Part shown: positions 13,301-23,978 of the stretch, piece after piece
How the letters are laid out: every line of letters begins with the position of its first letter
How positions within the stretch are numbered: position 1 is the first letter of the stretch
Assembly: GCA_963969365.1 (NCBI GenBank)
Contig: OZ017747.1
Location: forward strand, 1,674,001-1,738,000
Direction: 5' to 3'
Length of the DNA: 64,000 nt
Source: Asterochloris sp. CNOR1
Taxonomy: Eukaryota > Chlorophyta > Trebouxiophyceae > Trebouxiales > Trebouxiaceae
Translations under genes and position numbers: made by a program
The notes under the pieces: model-generated
Seen by the model: only the letters and a program-made list of their open reading frames with translations
Told to the model about the DNA's origin: nothing
Databases searched by the model: none

Positions 13301-16205
13301 AGCTATGAATTGCACAGGGGCTGGGACGCCTGCTAGGGACAGACGTATATCCCTCCAGCATTGCCAACAGCCTCCCTTGTGAGCTGCCTGCAATCTCAAG
13401 ACAACCTGAGGCCTGCTTTACAGGAGCTGAAGGGCAACATCAGAGTGTTCTGCCGTGTGAGGCCCATGCTGGGAGATGAGGGCGAGAGCAGCAATGCATC
13501 CCAGCTGGTGCAGTTCCCTGCTCAAGGTGTGCACAAGGCAGCTTGTTGGCATTTTTGACTGCGGTCAAGCTTCTTAATTGCGGCAGCTGGCCTCAGCTGT
13601 CTCTTTGTCCCCGCAGCTTGCCTCCAGACCTCTCTGCAGCAGATCACCCAGCCTTGTCTGCCTGTGATCTTGCAGGAGACCTTATGGGACGCGTAGTAGA
13701 ACTGCACATCCCAGGGGACGGCAAGAGCCAGCAGCCTCATAAGCATGAATATGCCTTTGACAAGGTGTTTGCCCCAGCTGCCACCCAGCAGGAGGTCTTT
13801 GAGGAGATCAGCCAGCTGGTGCAGAGTGCCATGGATGGGTACAAGGTCTGCATATTTGCGTATGGTCAGGTAAGACTCAGGCTGCATGGATGTTACACTG
13901 AAGCCCTGCTGTCTATATTGGATCCTCAGTCCTACAAAGCGGGTTGACAGCCTTGCCAGCTCACTGCTTGCTCTGGGGCATCATTCACCGCTGGTGCTGG
14001 CAGCAACACATGCAGTGATAGCCCATGTCTGCCTCCCAGGGCTGCATGCTGTGATGTCCTCTACTGCCCTGCAGACTGGGAGCGGCAAGACGCACACCAT
14101 GCTGGGCACAGAGGGAGACCCTGGCGTGATTCCCCGTGCCATGGAGCAGGTGTTTGCCAGCAGCAAGGCCCTGGAGGCCAAGGGATGGACCTTTGAGATG
14201 CGGGTAGGCTGAGGCTGAGAAGGTGGCCCTCCTGCAGCTGTGACTCACATGGCGAACCCCTTTTGGGTGTCCGCTGTTGCTGTGTTGTCGTTGCTCGCAG
14301 CATGTCGCACTGCTGCAGATGGGGCCTCCCCATCTGCAGATGGGGCCTCCCCATCCTGATCCGGGCTGCAAGCCTCCGCTGAGCATGTCTTTGACTTCTC
14401 AAAGAAACATGCCCCAGCTGCCTGTCTTGCTGTGCAGGCCAGCATGCTGGAGATCTACAATGAGGAGTACAAGGACCTGCTGGGCAAGGGTCCTCCCGCC
14501 GGCAAGAAGCACCAGGTGACAGTTGCTGCCCTCCAGGTGCAGGCTGACAAGCACGGCCTGACATGGGGGCCTGCCATGACTGGAGGCCGCCACGGAGGCA
14601 GCTGCACAGCAGAAGTGCTGAGCTGCCTGCGCGTCAGCCTGAGAGCGGCCAGCGTGCCACAAGCCATGCTGCACTTCGACAGGGGCTGCCCTGACCCATG
14701 GCTCTGCGTAGCTGCTGCCTTCATGCACCACGACAATGCCTGGGCAGACAGTGGGCCTGCTGAGCTTTTCTGCTTCTGCCTCACAGGTGTCCCAGGCTGC
14801 ACCATGCTGCACCATCGTCAATCTCCCAAAGAGAGTGGAAGTGAGGCTGCCAAACGCCATGCTGTCGCGTTGGCAAGTGAGCATCATTGTGACCTGCCCT
14901 GCAGGTGTCACACGACGACAAGGGCTGCACCAGCGTCTCCTTCCTGGAGGGGGTGGACGTGAGGTGTCCAGGTCGGGTGGCTGACCTGCTGGCACGCGCC
15001 ACGCGGCAGCGTGCTGTGGGGGCCACAGCGCTGAATGAGCGCAGCTCACGCTCCCACATGGCCTTCATGCTGACCATCGCGGGGGGCAACCCCGCAACAG
15101 GGCAGCACGTGCAGGGTGAGCACTGCTGTGGCTGCAGACACACTCCCAGCAGCCCCTGCATCTGGTGCAGCAGCTGGTGTGTGAGACGCGTGGGCTTTTG
15201 ACAGCACCTGGACATGTTGCAGCAGCTCATCCAGTAGGCTCAATGAATATGCAGTAGCTGCTGCGAGCGGCCAGCATTACACCCGACACAATGAGCAACA
15301 CAGCAGCCGTCAGCGGGGTGCCTTGTTCATACTGCCTGCTGTGTCCAGCCTGCAGCGTGCCTGGCACCATCAGCCATGCACCCTGCCCCAGGAGCAGAGC
15401 AGCAGCTGAGAAGGTGGCGGCACAGCTGTCCCAATACAGCAGCATGTACAGCCCCACAGCGCATGCCGGTGCAGCAGGCTGAGCTGCTGCTGCTCTGGGC
15501 GTCCTGAAGGCGACTGACCTGGCAGGCAGCAAGAGGCTGAGCAGCGTGTATTGCCACACAGTGCTGCTGCTGCAGGCGTTTTAAATCTGATTGATCTGGC
15601 TGGCAGCGAGAGGCTGAGCAGGTCTCTGGCCAGCGGAGACCGGCTGAAAGAGACACAGGCCATCAACAAGAGTCTGAGCTCCCTTGGTGAGCACCTGATG
15701 GCACAGCAGGCTGATCATGGTGCCGCTGCAAGCCATGCTTCTCTTGACATCCTGAGACAGTCTTGCGTCTCTGCAGCCTGCATGCCTCTGCCTGACTGCC
15801 CTCCTGCAGCTGTGGCTGTTTTAAGGGTGTGGGTAGGCACAACTGTGGAGTCGGCATTCAATGGTGTCAAGACCAGTGACATTCAGGGGCTCAGGCGGTC
15901 TGGGCGGTCATAGAGGCCGCAGAGCGTCCTCATCTTGCGCACCAACCAGCTCACTGCCATGCGCTTTGCATGCAGGTGATGTGATTGTGGCGCTAGCTAA
16001 CAAAGAGGCCCATGTGCCATACCGCAACAGCAAGCTGACATACCTGCTGCAGCACTGCCTGGGTGGGGACGCCAAGACCCTGATGTTTGTCAACATTGCA
16101 CCCGTGCCAGAAGCTGTCAATGAGTCAGTGTGCTCCCTGCGCTTTGCCGCCAAAGTGAACGCCTGCGTTGTGGGCACCGCTAAGCGTAATGTGGCAGGCA
16201 CGTGA
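10388..16205 (+). CDS. Kinesin-14 (ATK/KIFC1 type, C-terminal minus-end motor), 807 aa
   Basis: Minus-end-directed microtubule motor expected in spindle assembly. Seventeen exons sum to 2424 nt in one frame: 10388-10453, 10521-10631, 10663-10919, 11186-11309, 11519-11692, 11858-11977, 12144-12305, 12485-12634, 12793-12900, 13137-13232, 13424-13526, 13676-13869, 14075-14203, 14438-14515, 14905-15115, 15576-15686, 15976-16205. The N terminus ([20 protein letters not shown]) and the basic [12 protein letters not shown] stretch form the microtubule-binding tail. Exons 4-10 are coiled coil with [10 protein letters not shown], as in Arabidopsis ATK1. The neck ([20 protein letters not shown]) leads into the motor from about residue 457. 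The P-loop [11 protein letters not shown] begins near 554; switch I NERSSRSH and switch [11 protein letters not shown] follow. Order stalk-neck-motor defines kinesin-14. The intron after exon 5 is GC-AG. Decayed exon copies sit in the introns before exons 15 and 16. Confidence 0.93.
14313..14354 (+). repeat. 21-bp direct tandem repeat
   Basis: CTGCAGATGGGGCCTCCCCA occurs at 14313 and 14334, two perfect units in a kinesin intron. The unit contains the inverted pair GGGG/CCCC and could form a small hairpin. Confidence 0.85.
14537..14975 (+). repeat. Echoes of kinesin exon 15 5' edge
   Basis: The exon starts at 14905 after CTGCAG and encodes [20 protein letters not shown]. An intronic copy at 14787, after CTCACAG, reads [20 protein letters not shown] in the same frame. 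A shorter one at 14537, after CTCCAG, reads [10 protein letters not shown]. Offset from the first copy is 118 bp. Confidence 0.7.
15499..15621 (+). repeat. Echo of the kinesin switch II exon
   Basis: Intronic 15499-15544 matches exon start 15576-15621 at about 36 of 46 positions, 77 bp apart. It reads [14 protein letters not shown] beside the true [14 protein letters not shown]. The acceptor CTGCAG of the exon has become CTCTGG in the copy, which would disable it. Confidence 0.85.
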
Positions 16206-17071
16206 ACCCATCTTGCATCAGTAAGTTTCTGCTGCTGTGTTCAGAACAATGTGATGTTGACCAGCAGCCTGTGAGCTATATTGAAGAGCTCTACCTGACC
16301 TCTACCCCTGAGTATACTTGGAAGGATTGCCCTTACTCTGAGAAAGGTTTGATGCAATTGGAGGCATGCAGGCAGTGAACCCTGCAGCAAGAACCGCGCA
16401 GGGGTTGGGACAATTCACGTGGCAGGTGACATGCTGCTCTCCCCTGGGGCAGCTGGTGCTCATTATACAAAGTCTTCCAGATGACAGCTTGCCTGTGAAT
16501 GAACCACAGTGTGGGTCTGTTGCTGTGCACACAGGGGCATTGGACTGTGCTTGACCTGGCTTAATCATGTCTTGATGCAAGTGCCTGGCCTCCAGCACAT
16601 CAGCAAGCTTCTGTCCACTTTGAGCATCTGGCTCACGCAATCAGCTCAGTATCAGTGTGATTAATTGACTGATTGTGATCTTTGGTGTGGTTGAAGCAGG
16701 AGCCAGATCTGACAGCAAGAACAGATATTGTGGTGGTGATGGCTGCCTCTTCCAGCAGATGTTCTGCAGCTGGCATGCTCTCCTTCTTCCCCCTTGGGTG
16801 GAGGTTGCAAGGATTCGAAATGAAGCTGCTTTCTTCTGACTTCGGGATCACCTCTGTTGACCTTAACCTCAGGGGTTTGGAATTTTTCAGGGCCTGATCG
16901 GGCTTTGCATGTGATACAAACCAATACCTCATTCCTCCAGGCAACAGAATTCGTGGCCAACAAGGACCATTTCGTAACATAGCACTGATCGCTGCTGCGA
17001 CAGCTGCCATGCAAGCCTGAGGCCTGGGACTTGGGCGCTCCAGTTCCAGTGGCCCACCTTGGTGCAGCGAA
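16206..17071. other. Intergenic: kinesin-14 3' flank and transporter 5' flank
   Basis: About 870 bp between the kinesin stop and the transporter start. The open frames here are short and show no domain I recognise. A hydrophobic stretch encoded near 16980-17020 (ALIAAATAAMQA, then stop) could be the remnant of an upstream transporter exon. Nothing else is supportable. Confidence 0.4.
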
Positions 17072-20000
17072 ATGTTGTTCTGGGTGGCATCATTTGCAGC
17101 TCTGGGTGGCTTTCTGTATGGGTGAGCCTGATTGCTTATGCGGGCAGCAGCCTGGCACTGGCTGCAGAGCACACTTTAACAGTGCTTTGCACTGAGTTCC
17201 TGGCTGACTTCCTGCAGCTATGATCTGGCGCTCATTGGTGGCGCCTTGGGCCACATCCGCGCAGAATTCCACCTTTCAGAGGTCATGGTGGAGATGGTTG
17301 TGGGGGCGGCCAAGATTGGTGCAGTTTTCGGTGAGCGCACGCTGAGGTGTACCACCCAGCAGCACGCCTGCAGACGCTTTCTGTCACCCCATCTGCAGAG
17401 CTCACTGCACGCTGCCCTGCAGGCACCTTTCTTGGCGGGGCTATGATGCTCTACTACGGGCGGCGGAAGACCATTGGCATTGACAGCCTGTTCTACATGA
17501 CTGGGCCAATCATCATGGCTGCGTCATGGGATGTCACGTGAGCAGACAGGGACCTTTTGCAGCAATGGGTGGCCATAGTTTCCCTGGGGGCCCAAGGAGC
17601 ATGGTCTCTGCTGTCGGAGTCTGGAGATGATTCACTGTGCTCTGCCAGGTTCACTCAATGTGGCCAGGCTCTGCTGGTGCCCAGCATCAGCACCTGGGCT
17701 GGACTGGTGATCTGCTGCACTGCGCAGCACCCTGTCTTCTGATGACGCAGCATACTGGGGCTTCACAGCAGTGCCCGCCAGGCTGCGTGGCCCTCAAACA
17801 GTCAGCCAGGGTATGACTGCCGAGGAATTGTTGCATCAAGCCAGCGCTTCCGCCTTGCTATGTGCCAGCAACAGGTCAGACGGGGCGCGCTTTGTGGTGG
17901 CCAAGCGCCCTTGACCGCTGAGAAGGCGCCCCAGAACCTGCACCTGCACCTGCAGGGACCTGATGACTGATTGCTATTTGTGTTGAATATTGACTTTCAC
18001 ATGCATCCCATGGCAGCAATGTGATCACTGTGAAGTGGCATTGCAGCTTGTTGAGCTGGCACCTCAAAAGCGCTCAGGGCAATCACCTGCCTGCACGAGT
18101 CTGGTGGTGGGGCGCTCATCGGCATTGTGATCTCTGCCGTGGTGGCATGATGCTCAGTGTCAAGCAGGCGCTCTGGGTGGCGCCTCAGATGCCACAATTT
18201 GTCTGCAGGGGGATCACCAGTCACTTCATGCTCGGCATCAGCATTGGCAACCTTGCCATTGCAGCAACACGTTCAATGCCAGGCAGGCGCCCCAAGCTCT
18301 TGATCTGTGCCCCAGAACGTGCGCCTGCCTGCAGGGGCCTGGTCATTGGCCGCTTCGTGCTGGGCATCGGCATCGGCATCTCAGCCGTGGTGGTGCCCAC
18401 CTACCTGGGGGAGGTGGCCCCAGCTCGCCTGCGCGGGCGCATGGTGGAGCTGTACGAGGTCATGCTGTGCGCTGGCATGCTGGGAGCCCTGCTGGCCGAC
18501 GTGGCGCTCATGCATGTCCCAGGGAACTGGCGCTGGATGGTCGGGATGCCCTTCTTCCCCTCTGCCATCACAGCATGTGAGTTGGGGTGCAGACTGCCAG
18601 GTGCTGCCTGCCAGCAGCGTGGGCATGTCCCTTGCTGCCTGCCTGGGGGCTGCTGCTCAAGCTGAGAACTGTGCAGATGCTGCCTGTTGCGATGCTGGGT
18701 GCCCTGCCAGCCGACTGTGGCGCTTCTGCGTGTTCTGGCGATGGATGGAACTGGCGACGGATATCAGGGAGGCCCTGTGTCCCCTCAGACAACATGGCAC
18801 GTGAGTGCTGCCCCCTTGCGGCTGCCGATTGCCAGTGCTTACGGTGTTGCCCGCGGTCTTCCCTGTTGCCCTCTCAAGTTGAGGCAGAAGGCGGCCATGC
18901 CACCTGCCATCACAGCGGAAAGGCTGGACAGGGCTCAGGAGGGCTGCTACGCATTGCTTGATGGCGGCCACTGCTGGAACAGGGGCCTGTACTCTGCAGC
19001 AGCGATTTCCTGTGCTGCCCTGCCCTGAGTCCAGGTTGGGCACTGCACAGTCCAGCACACTGGCATGCCATGTTTGTCTTGCTGCCAGCTGCAGCAGGCC
19101 TCCTCCTGCCTCGTTTGGTGCCATGAATTCAGGTGTCCCCCTCGCATTCCTGCTGGTGGCCTAATGTAGGCTGGACAGTGCGGTGCCATGGCAGCACTTT
19201 ACAAATGCGCTCCAGCCTGCCCCTCAGTGCCAGCAGGGCCATAGTCGTGCTGGTGCTGTGCTGCAGTTGGGCTGTTCATTCTGCCGGAGTCCCCACGCTG
19301 GCTGGTGGTCAACCAGCGCCTGGACGAAGCACTGGCAGTCATTCACCGCATCTACACCAAGACCGTCCTGCCTGAAGGTGACTGCGTTGCTGAGGTGCAC
19401 CAGTCAGCAGTGCATGCCATTGCATGGCTCAGCATGGCGATGGCTATTCCTCAGACAGCCCCTGAAGTGGGCCCACTGCAAGGTCTGAAGGCTGCGCCCC
19501 CTGCCCACGATTGGGGCCCACTTGCACACAGGCACTGCATACACATCAACTGGCCCTCTGCTGGTGAGCTCTGTGGCGCTGAGTCTCATGCAGGCACAGC
19601 CTGGCTGTGCCTGCTGCAGGAGGAAACCCAGAGAGCCGCAGGGGAGGTCCAAAGCTGACCCTGCCTGATGCAGGGTGATGTGTCAGGTGTGTGGTGCCAA
19701 AGCAGCAGGGCTCAGTGTAGAGGCCAGCGTGTGACCTGCTGCAGGCTGCCAGAACAGCACCGCTGAGGTGGAGCATGAGCTGATGGACCTGTGGAGCAGC
19801 GTGGAGAAGACCAAGGCAGCCAGGGATGCGCAACGGGAGAGCATGAAGCGCTCCAAAACACGCAGCGATCCCGCCCAGGGGGCCCTCGCGCAGGTGGGCA
19901 GTCATGGTCGTCCAGCCGCCCCTTGTGGACCTGGCAACAAACTGAAACCATACTCCTGCCTCGTTCGTCCTCGCTGCAGAGCTGCGCAGCGGCGCGGCAC

Positions 20001-23000
20001 AGGCATGCTCGCACAGGCTCTGAAAGTGCTGGTGCGAATATTGTTGTTTGAGCCAGTGCCCAGGGCAGCCTGCGGGCATGCTCCTCCCACTTTACAGTTG
20101 GCTGCCACCTGCTGTGCCGCAGCTGCGGCTTCCCAAGGTCTGGAGCCTCCTGGAAGACATGTGTGGTGCTTGAGAGCTGGTGCTCATCTGCGCAGGCGCC
20201 CATGCTTTCAGGGCCGGGCAGCCGTTCCTGCGCTGGCTGGCATGAGGCTCTGACTGGTCCTCTTGTACAGGCTCTTCCTCTGCGGTCCAGCACCAGTCAC
20301 TGGCCGTCCTGATGTGCGTTGTATCTTGCTTTTGTGCAGGCTGCTGCGCTTGTTTGGGCCCCTGTTCTCCATGGCAAGGGCAGGCGATGTATGCCTGTCC
20401 TGGCTTGCTATACTTGACCATGCGTGTGCGTCGCCTGATGTGCACTTGCTCCCATGAGCAGGCCACCACGCTTCTGGGCAAGGGCGGGCGGGGCAAGCGC
20501 TTCCACACGCTGGAGCAGGATCACCAGACCAACAGTGCTGCTAAGCATGGGCCCGAGGGAGGGTCTGATGTGGAGCTTGCCCTGCAGCCAGAGGCTGGCG
20601 CTGGCGCTGGCTACGTGCAGGACCTGCAGGTGGGCTGCTGGAGAGGGTGGTATAAGGCTACCTCACATGGGACGCAAGCAAGCCGCGCCTGCAGTGGCAA
20701 ACTTGGAGGCTTCTCCGCTACAATTCATGGCATCCTTCAGCCTCAACAAGGCACACGCAATTGGCTGTGCTGCTGACAAAGCCCACTCAGCCTATCACAA
20801 TGCACGCAAGTATGTCACAAATACTGCAGAATCAAGAGTTTGCGTCATGCAGGCAAATGGCCATCTGCCAGCAGAACTAGAGTCGGTGCCAACAGGCGGC
20901 AATGATCAGGAGGCTGCCACCATCTCTCTGATCAGCATGGCTGAGCAGAGAGCGCCAGAGGGGGGTGACAAGTCGCCTGCACGCCTGCAACAAAATGGCA
21001 GTCCCAGCCAGGCTGGGCTGCAGCTGACGCCTGTGGAGACGCCTGCGTCACCGGCCAGCAGCTCTGGCAGTGCCCTCGACCCAGGCCTGTATCGCAGCCT
21101 CAGCATGGTGAGTGGGACAGTCACCCTGGCGATGGCTGCTGGTGTTGGTGCAGCACGTTGCAGTGAGTCAGGCTGCGTCGAGCCCTGGCTGCCAGGCGCC
21201 AGACGAAAGCTTGTGTTTGCAGGAGTTCGCAGTGCCTTGCGGGCATAGAGGCTCTGGCCTGGCCTAAGCAGCAGACACTGTGCCAATGCCTGTTGGCAAG
21301 AGCTGTACTTGCAGTGGGTGCAGCCCGGCTGCTGTACGCGCTCTCAACTTGCCCAGCAATGGAGCCCCGCGTGCATCATGTGATTGAAGGGATGGCGCAG
21401 TGCATGCAAGTCAGAGCTGCACTGCAGGTGCATGCAGAGTGGCATGCAGGCCTCGAGCAGCTACCCTGTACTCTGCAGGTAGCATTGCAGGGCTGGTTCC
21501 ACTCTCCGTGACAGCAGTAGCTGGCACTGAGGTCAACCCACTCCTGCAGGGGCGTGATTCACCCTGCCTGGCAATAGTAATGGGTGCTGACGTCAGGCCC
21601 TGAGGCCTGCACTGCACCTTGCCTGGCAGCAGGAGGCGACTCTGCAGTCCACTCACCTGCCTGCAGGTGCCGCGGGGCCTTCCGCCCATCCGCACAAAGT
21701 CAGAGCCTTCCCTGACGCCCATGGGCATGCCCGAGAAGGGGTTTGGAGGGCGGGAGCGCTGGCTCAAGCGCCGAGAACGCAATCAGAAGCAGCCCAGCCC
21801 CACTGCGGTGAGCAGTCCGCCTGGCCCCCCGTCATGGCTTCAGACGTTCCTTGCTCACTGAAGAAAGTGTGCTAAGTGCTGCAGACAGCAGCCCCACCAT
21901 GGTGAGCCCACAGACTGGCCCCTGCAGCACTCCAGGCAGACATGGCCCCATGCATGCCCACCTGCCTTGCTGAAGCGCAGAACTCGTCACAAACAGCGGC
22001 CGGCTCCACTTGGCAGCAAGAGCTTTGGAGCCCAAGCTATATATGGTGTGCCCACACAGCTTGGCTGAGCTTGCCTTGGGTGTGCTGGGCTGCAGAGCCT
22101 GGGCCGTGCCTGCGTTGTGGCTGACTGGGGTCCCCCTGCCTGCAGAGCCGTGAGGAGGGTTTCTGGTCAACCCAGGCGACCATGCTCCAGGACATCTGGT
22201 TGGTCATGATTGGCCCTGAGAGGAAGGCAGTGTGGGTGGCTATCCTTTTGGCCTTCTTCAACCAGGGCTGTGCGTCAACGGCAGTCATTAACTACGCTCC
22301 AACTGTGCTGGAGGGAGCGGGCGTCAGGAACTATGCAGACGCCACTGCCTGGACAGCAATGATCACGGGCGCCAAGGTGAGGCCCTGTGGTGCTGGCTTA
22401 TCTGCCTGCGCACAGTGGCATACAGCCTGCACCGCATCATGTCACCTGGCTGTCAGATGCCGGGGATCATTGTGTGCACCGGGCAGCTGTGCGCTCTGGG
22501 ATTTACCTGGAAGCAACAGGCCTCCCAAAACGAGGCTCAAAGCTGTTGGGAGCTGAAGCCCTGTCATACAGATGCTGTGCACTCTCCCCTCAGGACCGCC
22601 CTGCTGCTGCTGCACATGATGGTCTTGTTCACCACTGCTTCAGTAGGGGGTTAACTGCTAGAACACTGATGAGGTCTGAGTCCCGAAAGCCTGGCTGCTC
22701 TGCTGAAGAAGGTAGGCCAGGGCCTGGACACAGCAAGGAACACTGCTTGACCTTTGTTGACTCTTGAGTCCTGCCATCCTTGCTGCCCTGCTGCAGACAG
22801 TGGGCGTGTTCATCGCCGTTGGTCTGGTGGACAGCAAGGGGCGTCGTCCCCTGCTCATCTGGGGCAGTGCCATCATCGCCAGCTCCATGGCCCTCATATC
22901 TCTGGGCGACTACAGCCAGAATGTGCCTCTCGTCCTGTTTGCCATGTGCGCATTTATCCTCTCCTTCAGCGCAAGCTATGCTGGGATCTTCTGGGTGCTC

Positions 23001-23631
23001 TGCAGCGAGATGTTCAGCATGAGCACCAAGTCGCCGGCAGTGTCAGCAGCTGCTGCCATGCTCTTCCTGGCAGGTAGGCTTGCATTGTGGCTTGAGGTCT
23101 GTGGTGTGCCACTGTAGTCTGCAGCCTGAGCGGTTGCCTTTGGGAGAGCTCCCAACCTGCCTGCACCAACGCTTGCAGGCTCTGCTCATAAGCAGCTTGC
23201 CAGATACACCCTGGTGCGCTGCAGGTGCTGTGTCAAATCTTTGCTTCCTCTCACTCCACACAGCATTGGGGGCAGCCTCATTTCTGATCTTTGGAGGCAT
23301 TGCAGCTGCCGGAGGCATTTTCGTGTACTTCATGGTGCCTGAAACCAAGGGCAAGACCTTGGCGGAGGTGCAGGCCTTGCTTGGGATTCAACACAGCGGC
23401 GAGGTGATCACACTACAGCAGGCCGCGCTGCCCAGGGTGGATATTCCGGTTGTACAAAATGCAGCCAAGTCAAGTGCTCAGCAGCAGAAGGCATCGAAGT
23501 CCCAAGATCTGCAGTCACAGTCTCTTCTAGCGCACAATCACATCGGCTCAGACAATTTGCATGCTCACATGAGACCTTCAGGAGAGCTGCCGTCAGACTG
23601 GGCCAGCTATGACCGTGCCTCCCGCCTCTGA
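17072..23631 (+). CDS. MFS sugar porter with long central loop (tonoplast monosaccharide-transporter-like), 752 aa
   Basis: Predicted sugar/H+ transporter of the major facilitator superfamily. Twelve exons sum to 2259 nt: 17072-17121, 17218-17330, 17423-17537, 18335-18576, 19267-19377, 19745-19893, 20462-20629, 20853-21107, 21667-21807, 22146-22376, 22797-23073, 23225-23631. The N half has GGFLYGYDLALIGGAL in TM1, YYGRRKTIGID, GRFVLGIGIGISAVVVPTYL and EVAPARLRGR. LPESPRWLV follows TM6. The C half has FNQGCASTAVINYAPTVLE, DSKGRRPLLIWG and MVPETKGKTL, all sugar-porter signatures. Between the halves lies a hydrophilic loop of over 200 residues (exons 5-9, with KTKAARDAQRESMKRSKTR and a Ser/Pro-rich part). 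This resembles plant tonoplast sugar transporters, so vacuolar location is possible but inferred. Start chosen as the ATG opening TM1; an upstream exon cannot be excluded, nor can an extra loop exon in 19894-20461. Introns 3 and 4 contain decayed copies of exon 4. Confidence 0.87.
17740..18334 (+). repeat. Decayed copies of transporter exon 4, 5' edge
   Basis: The intron before exon 4 holds several degenerate versions of its start. Around 17925-17970, CCCCAGAAC...CTGCAGGGACCTGAT matches the 18311-18350 stretch leading into the exon. At about 18117-18146, ATCGGCATTGTGATCTCTGC matches the exon's ATCGGCATCGGCATCTCAGC. At about 18209-18270 a copy starts after CTGCAGGG and reads HFMLGISIG, against the true RFVLGIGIG. 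Copies have stops or frame shifts and are not coding. Confidence 0.65.
18670..18900 (+). repeat. Decayed copy of transporter exon 4, 3' part
   Basis: In the intron after exon 4, 18685-18770 reads GCGATGCTGGGTGCCCTGCC, then AGCCGACTGTGGCGCTT and GGATGGAACTGGCGACGGAT. This mirrors the exon's 18472-18545 sequence encoding CAGMLGALLADVAL and GNWRWMVG. Further on, near 18900-18920, CTGCCATCACAGCGG echoes the exon end CTGCCATCACAGCAT. Offset is about 212 bp. Confidence 0.6.
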
Positions 23632-23978
23632 ACTCTGCCTGCCCTGGCCCATTTGATTTTCGTACGCTCTTTTGTCCTTGAAAAGCTTGTGACACTTTGA
23701 AGTCTGCCTTGCCTTGTCATACTCAAACGCCCGCTGGAGCTTTCTCAAGGCTCAAAAGCCCCACTCAGGACAAGCTCCACGTTTTGAAAGTGTTCCAAGT
23801 CATGAGATAAATGAAATGGGGCCAAAACAAATGCGGCGGCAGCACCTGAAGCAGCACAGAAAGGAGAGAAAGCCAGATGCAAGGGCACAGATGTCTGCAG
23901 GGATACACGTGCAAAGAGGTCGTGTTGAGTTCTCTGATTGCTGTAAAGCGGAGGGTTGTTGCACATGCTTGCTATAGC
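23632..23978. other. Convergent 3' intergenic region
   Basis: Lies between two converging genes. A TGTAA pentamer, the usual chlorophyte polyadenylation signal, occurs on the plus strand at about 23942, some 310 bp after the transporter stop. No gene is seen. Confidence 0.35.

Noticed and set aside
20454-21248. 264-aa open frame on the plus strand
   Set aside because: Only its 20853-21107 part is in the frame of a transporter loop exon; the rest crosses introns and exon 7 in another frame.
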